From Kiritimatiellia bacterium (lineage in GTDB: Bacteria; Verrucomicrobiota; Kiritimatiellia; RFP12; UBA3636), in assembly GCA_017481725.1 (NCBI GenBank), contig JAFUOX010000045.1:1-33439 (forward strand): a stretch of 33,439 bases of DNA, written 5' to 3'. The notes under the pieces are model-generated. The model did not search any database and had not been told where the DNA came from. It worked only from the letters and a program-made list of their open reading frames with translations. Numbering within the stretch: the first letter of the stretch is position 1; every line of letters begins with the position of its first letter. The translations under genes were made by a program, and so were the position numbers. This document shows positions 31,459-33,439 of this stretch, piece after piece.

Positions 31459-31707
31459 TTACTTGCTTAAGAACAAAGTTACAATAAATGCTATAAGAAT
31501 TATAAAAACAAAAAACATAATAAAATGCCAAACGCCAATTATTTTTTGTGCTTTGCTATTTTTTATTGAAAAAATTGATAGCCATCTTGTATATTCATGG
31601 CCACAATTGGAGCAGCGCATATTATCCATCTTACCTGGTGTAAATTTCATCCAAGTAGGTCTATGCATTCTCCATTTTTCTTTACTTCCGCAATATGGGC
31701 ATCTCAT
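31459..31707 (-). CDS. Small zinc-ribbon membrane protein
   Basis: This 82-residue protein has two cysteine pairs, C3-x-x-C6 and C32-x-x-C35 (MRCPYCG and RCSNCGHEYTRW), forming a zinc ribbon, and one C-terminal transmembrane helix (58-80). The ribbon should face the cytoplasm. I do not recognise a named family. It precedes the HisI-like gene by 23 nt. The ribosome binding site is poor, but the paired cysteines and the helix argue for a real gene. Confidence 0.7.
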   Translation of the reverse strand: MRCPYCGSKEKWRMHRPTWMKFTPGKMDNMRCSNCGHEYTRWLSIFSIKNSKAQKIIGVWHFIMFFVFIILIAFIVTLFLSK

Positions 31708-31766
31708 GATATATTTATACCTTTTGTTTAATATATTATTTGATAGGTTCAGTTTATATTAGTAAA

Positions 31767-33029
31767 TTACAAATCCTTACAAGCATCCCAATTAATTGTA
31801 GCAAACAAATCCTCTAGTGTTTCTGCTCTTCTAATTAAAGTAGCGGAGCCATCTCTACGGAGCAACCATTCTGCAGAGCGAAGCTTTCCATTATAATTAA
31901 AGCCCATAGCATGTCCATGTGCACCTGCATCATGAATCACAACCAAATCTCCTGGTGTAAGCTCAGGAAGCATACGATCAACAGCAAACTTGTCATTATT
32001 CTCACACAAAGAGCCTGTAACATCGTACATTGTATCACATGGAGCATTCTCTTTACCCATAACTGTGATATGGTGATATGCACCATACAATGCTGGGCGC
32101 ATCAAATTTGCCATACATGCATCAAGTCCAGCATAGGTCTTATAGGTTTTCTTGATATGAAGCACTCTTGAAACAAGATAGCCATAAGGACCTGTAACCA
32201 TTCGACCACACTCCATAACCACTCTTGGAATATCAAGCCCCGCTGCAATGAATATTTCCTCGCATGCTTGGCGAATTCCCTCGCCTACTACAGCCAAATC
32301 TACCTTTGGTTGCTCTGGGCGATATGGAATACCAATACCTCCACCTAGATTTACAAAATCAAACTTTATACCTAATTCCTTTGAAAGCTCAGCTGTCAAA
32401 CGGAACATTATACGTGAGGTTTCTACAAAATATTCTGGGTTTAGCTCATTAGAAGCAACCATAGTATGGATACCAAAGCGCTTTACACCCTTTTCCTTCA
32501 AGTACTTATAGCCCTGAAACATTTGCTCACGCGTAAAGCCATATTTAGCTTCTAATGGATTACCAATAATGGTATTACCGCTTTTTGCTTCACCTGGGTT
32601 AAAACGGCAGCAAATAAGCTCAGGAAGCTTACCGCAGACCTTTTCCACAAAATCAATATGTGAAATATCATCTAAATTGATGATTGCACCAAGCTCCATT
32701 GCCTTTTTAAACTCCTCAGCAGGAGTATCATTTGATGTGAACATTATCTGTTCACCACGGAGACCTACCTTCTCTGCTAGTATAAGCTCTGCCATTGAAC
32801 TACAATCTGCACCAAAGCCTTGCGCAGCAAGAAGCTTAAGTAAAGCTGGATTTGGAGCAGCTTTTACAGCAAAATAATTACGAAAGCCGGGATTCCATTG
32901 AAATGCCTTTTTAAATGAAACAGCATTGTCAACTATCCCCGCCTCATCATAAATATGGAATGGTGTTGGTGTGACTTTTTCCATATTTAAAATTGTTTCT
33001 ATTGAAAATGGTATATTTTTTGAATTCAT
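31767..33029 (-). CDS. lysA: Diaminopimelate decarboxylase-like PLP enzyme (LysA)
   Basis: From ATG 33029 this gene encodes 420 residues of the fold-III (alanine racemase-type barrel) PLP decarboxylases. It has NYFAVKAAPNP with the PLP lysine, GADCSSMAEL, GIHTMVAS, LGGGIG, the ECGRMVTGPYG block, and TGSLCENNDKF followed by DAGAHGHAMGFNYN, which fit LysA. It converts meso-diaminopimelate to lysine. Related carboxynorspermidine decarboxylases share the fold, so I leave some doubt. The ATG lacks a clear Shine-Dalgarno; an in-frame TTG at 33047 is the alternative. It is first in a same-strand run reaching the phosphoesterase gene at 26493. Confidence 0.9.
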   Translation of the reverse strand: MNSKNIPFSIETILNMEKVTPTPFHIYDEAGIVDNAVSFKKAFQWNPGFRNYFAVKAAPNPALLKLLAAQGFGADCSSMAELILAEKVGLRGEQIMFTSNDTPAEEFKKAMELGAIINLDDISHIDFVEKVCGKLPELICCRFNPGEAKSGNTIIGNPLEAKYGFTREQMFQGYKYLKEKGVKRFGIHTMVASNELNPEYFVETSRIMFRLTAELSKELGIKFDFVNLGGGIGIPYRPEQPKVDLAVVGEGIRQACEEIFIAAGLDIPRVVMECGRMVTGPYGYLVSRVLHIKKTYKTYAGLDACMANLMRPALYGAYHHITVMGKENAPCDTMYDVTGSLCENNDKFAVDRMLPELTPGDLVVIHDAGAHGHAMGFNYNGKLRSAEWLLRRDGSATLIRRAETLEDLFATINWDACKDL

Positions 33030-33136
33030 GGAGTCAAATTTTATCAAAAAAATAATACTCTTTCAACATAAATTCCTTATTATAAAGTGGCTGAAAAATG
33101 CATAATTTCGATGCACGAGATGCACGGGACGACGGA

Positions 33137-33439
33137 GGGACGCAGAGACGCAGAGGACGCGGAGGTCGCAGAGACGTGACGCCGGGAAAACACTAGCGGA
33201 ATGAGCTTTGCCTTGTCTATTGCTTTATCATTCGAAGCAATTGGGCAAATCTCATCCACTAGTGTGCTCGCACAGGAGCTTATTAAGACAAGGAGGCGAC
33301 GCATTATAATAAATGAAGAATGAAGAATGAAGAATGAAAAGTGAAGAGTGAAAAGTGAAGAGTGAAGAATTCAGGTAGAGTTGAGTGGTTTTTCTCCATT
33401 CTCGCGTCTAATCTCGTTCGCTGCGTCCTCTGCGTCGCA
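33137..33439. mobile_element. MITE-like element M2, inverted copy of M1, reaching the window edge
   Basis: It starts with GGGACGCAGAG (33137-33147) and runs to the edge, with the opposite end CTCTGCGTC at 33428-33436. It is homologous to 21134-21401 in reverse orientation, sharing the nested hairpin, the GAATTC segment and the GAACGAGATTAGACGCG stretch in complement. It contains an expanded GAATGAA/AGTGAAG array (33310-33368) absent or shorter in M1. Confidence 0.7.
33191..33264. repeat. Nested hairpin element B3
   Basis: CACTAGCGGAATGAGCTTTGCC pairs with GGGCAAATCTCATCCACTAGTG. An inner ATTGCTT/AAGCAAT stem surrounds TATCATTCG. It is the counterpart of B2 inside element M2. Confidence 0.8.

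Overview
The window looks like chromosome from an anaerobic Gram-negative bacterium with moderately low GC. The evidence is an OmpA-type outer-membrane protein with thrombospondin type 3 repeats, an LptF/LptG-family permease, a fermentative AdhE, a reverse-type rubrerythrin with a PerR-like regulator, and a CdaA/CdaR c-di-AMP module. My best guess is a gut member of the Verrucomicrobiota/Kiritimatiellota-Lentisphaerota group. This rests on gene content only; there is no rRNA or marker tree here, and I found no intact tRNA.

Region 1 (1-6.5 kb, minus strand) is a defence cassette. In transcription order it holds a small XRE regulator, a YhcG/DUF1016 PD-(D/E)xK nuclease, a fused nuclease-methyltransferase, its two-TRD specificity subunit, and an OLD-family ATPase-TOPRIM nuclease that runs off the left edge. 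The fused RM gene plus S gene match the BcgI-like type IIB layout better than classical type I. A 21-nt fragment resembling the 3' end of a tRNA-Ser lies just outside the cassette, as an integration scar might.

Region 2 (7.0-9.65 kb) is adhE under a clear sigma-70-like promoter. Region 3 (9.65-10.97 kb) has no genes. It holds a tandem duplication of about 353 bp, GGGGAC-type hairpins, a 12-bp minisatellite and a nested hairpin. Related repeats return at 18.4-19.0, 20.75-21.4 and 33.1-33.4 kb.

Region 4 (11.0-20.7 kb) contains perR and reverse rubrerythrin (oxidative stress in anaerobes), an OlsF-like two-domain acyltransferase with a DUF192 gene, then on the plus strand OmpA-TSP3, an LptF/G permease, a ZIP metal transporter and a secreted LRR_5 (BspA-like) protein.

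Region 5 (21.5-26.4 kb, minus) is a tight operon behind a near-consensus promoter: cdaA, cdaR (with an apparent frameshift), coaB, an alkaline-phosphatase-superfamily protein with substituted metal ligands, and a DUF262-AlbA_2 fusion. The last gene is the best candidate for something undescribed: a defence-type domain combination at the end of a diadenylate cyclase operon.

Region 6 (26.5-33.0 kb, minus) is a run of closely spaced genes. In transcription order they are lysA, a zinc-ribbon membrane protein, a HisI-like protein with an altered acidic motif, a zinc ribbon-TM-GspG-like protein, folC, an NhaC-family antiporter and a metallophosphoesterase. An inverted copy of the 21.1-21.4 kb MITE-like element closes the window.
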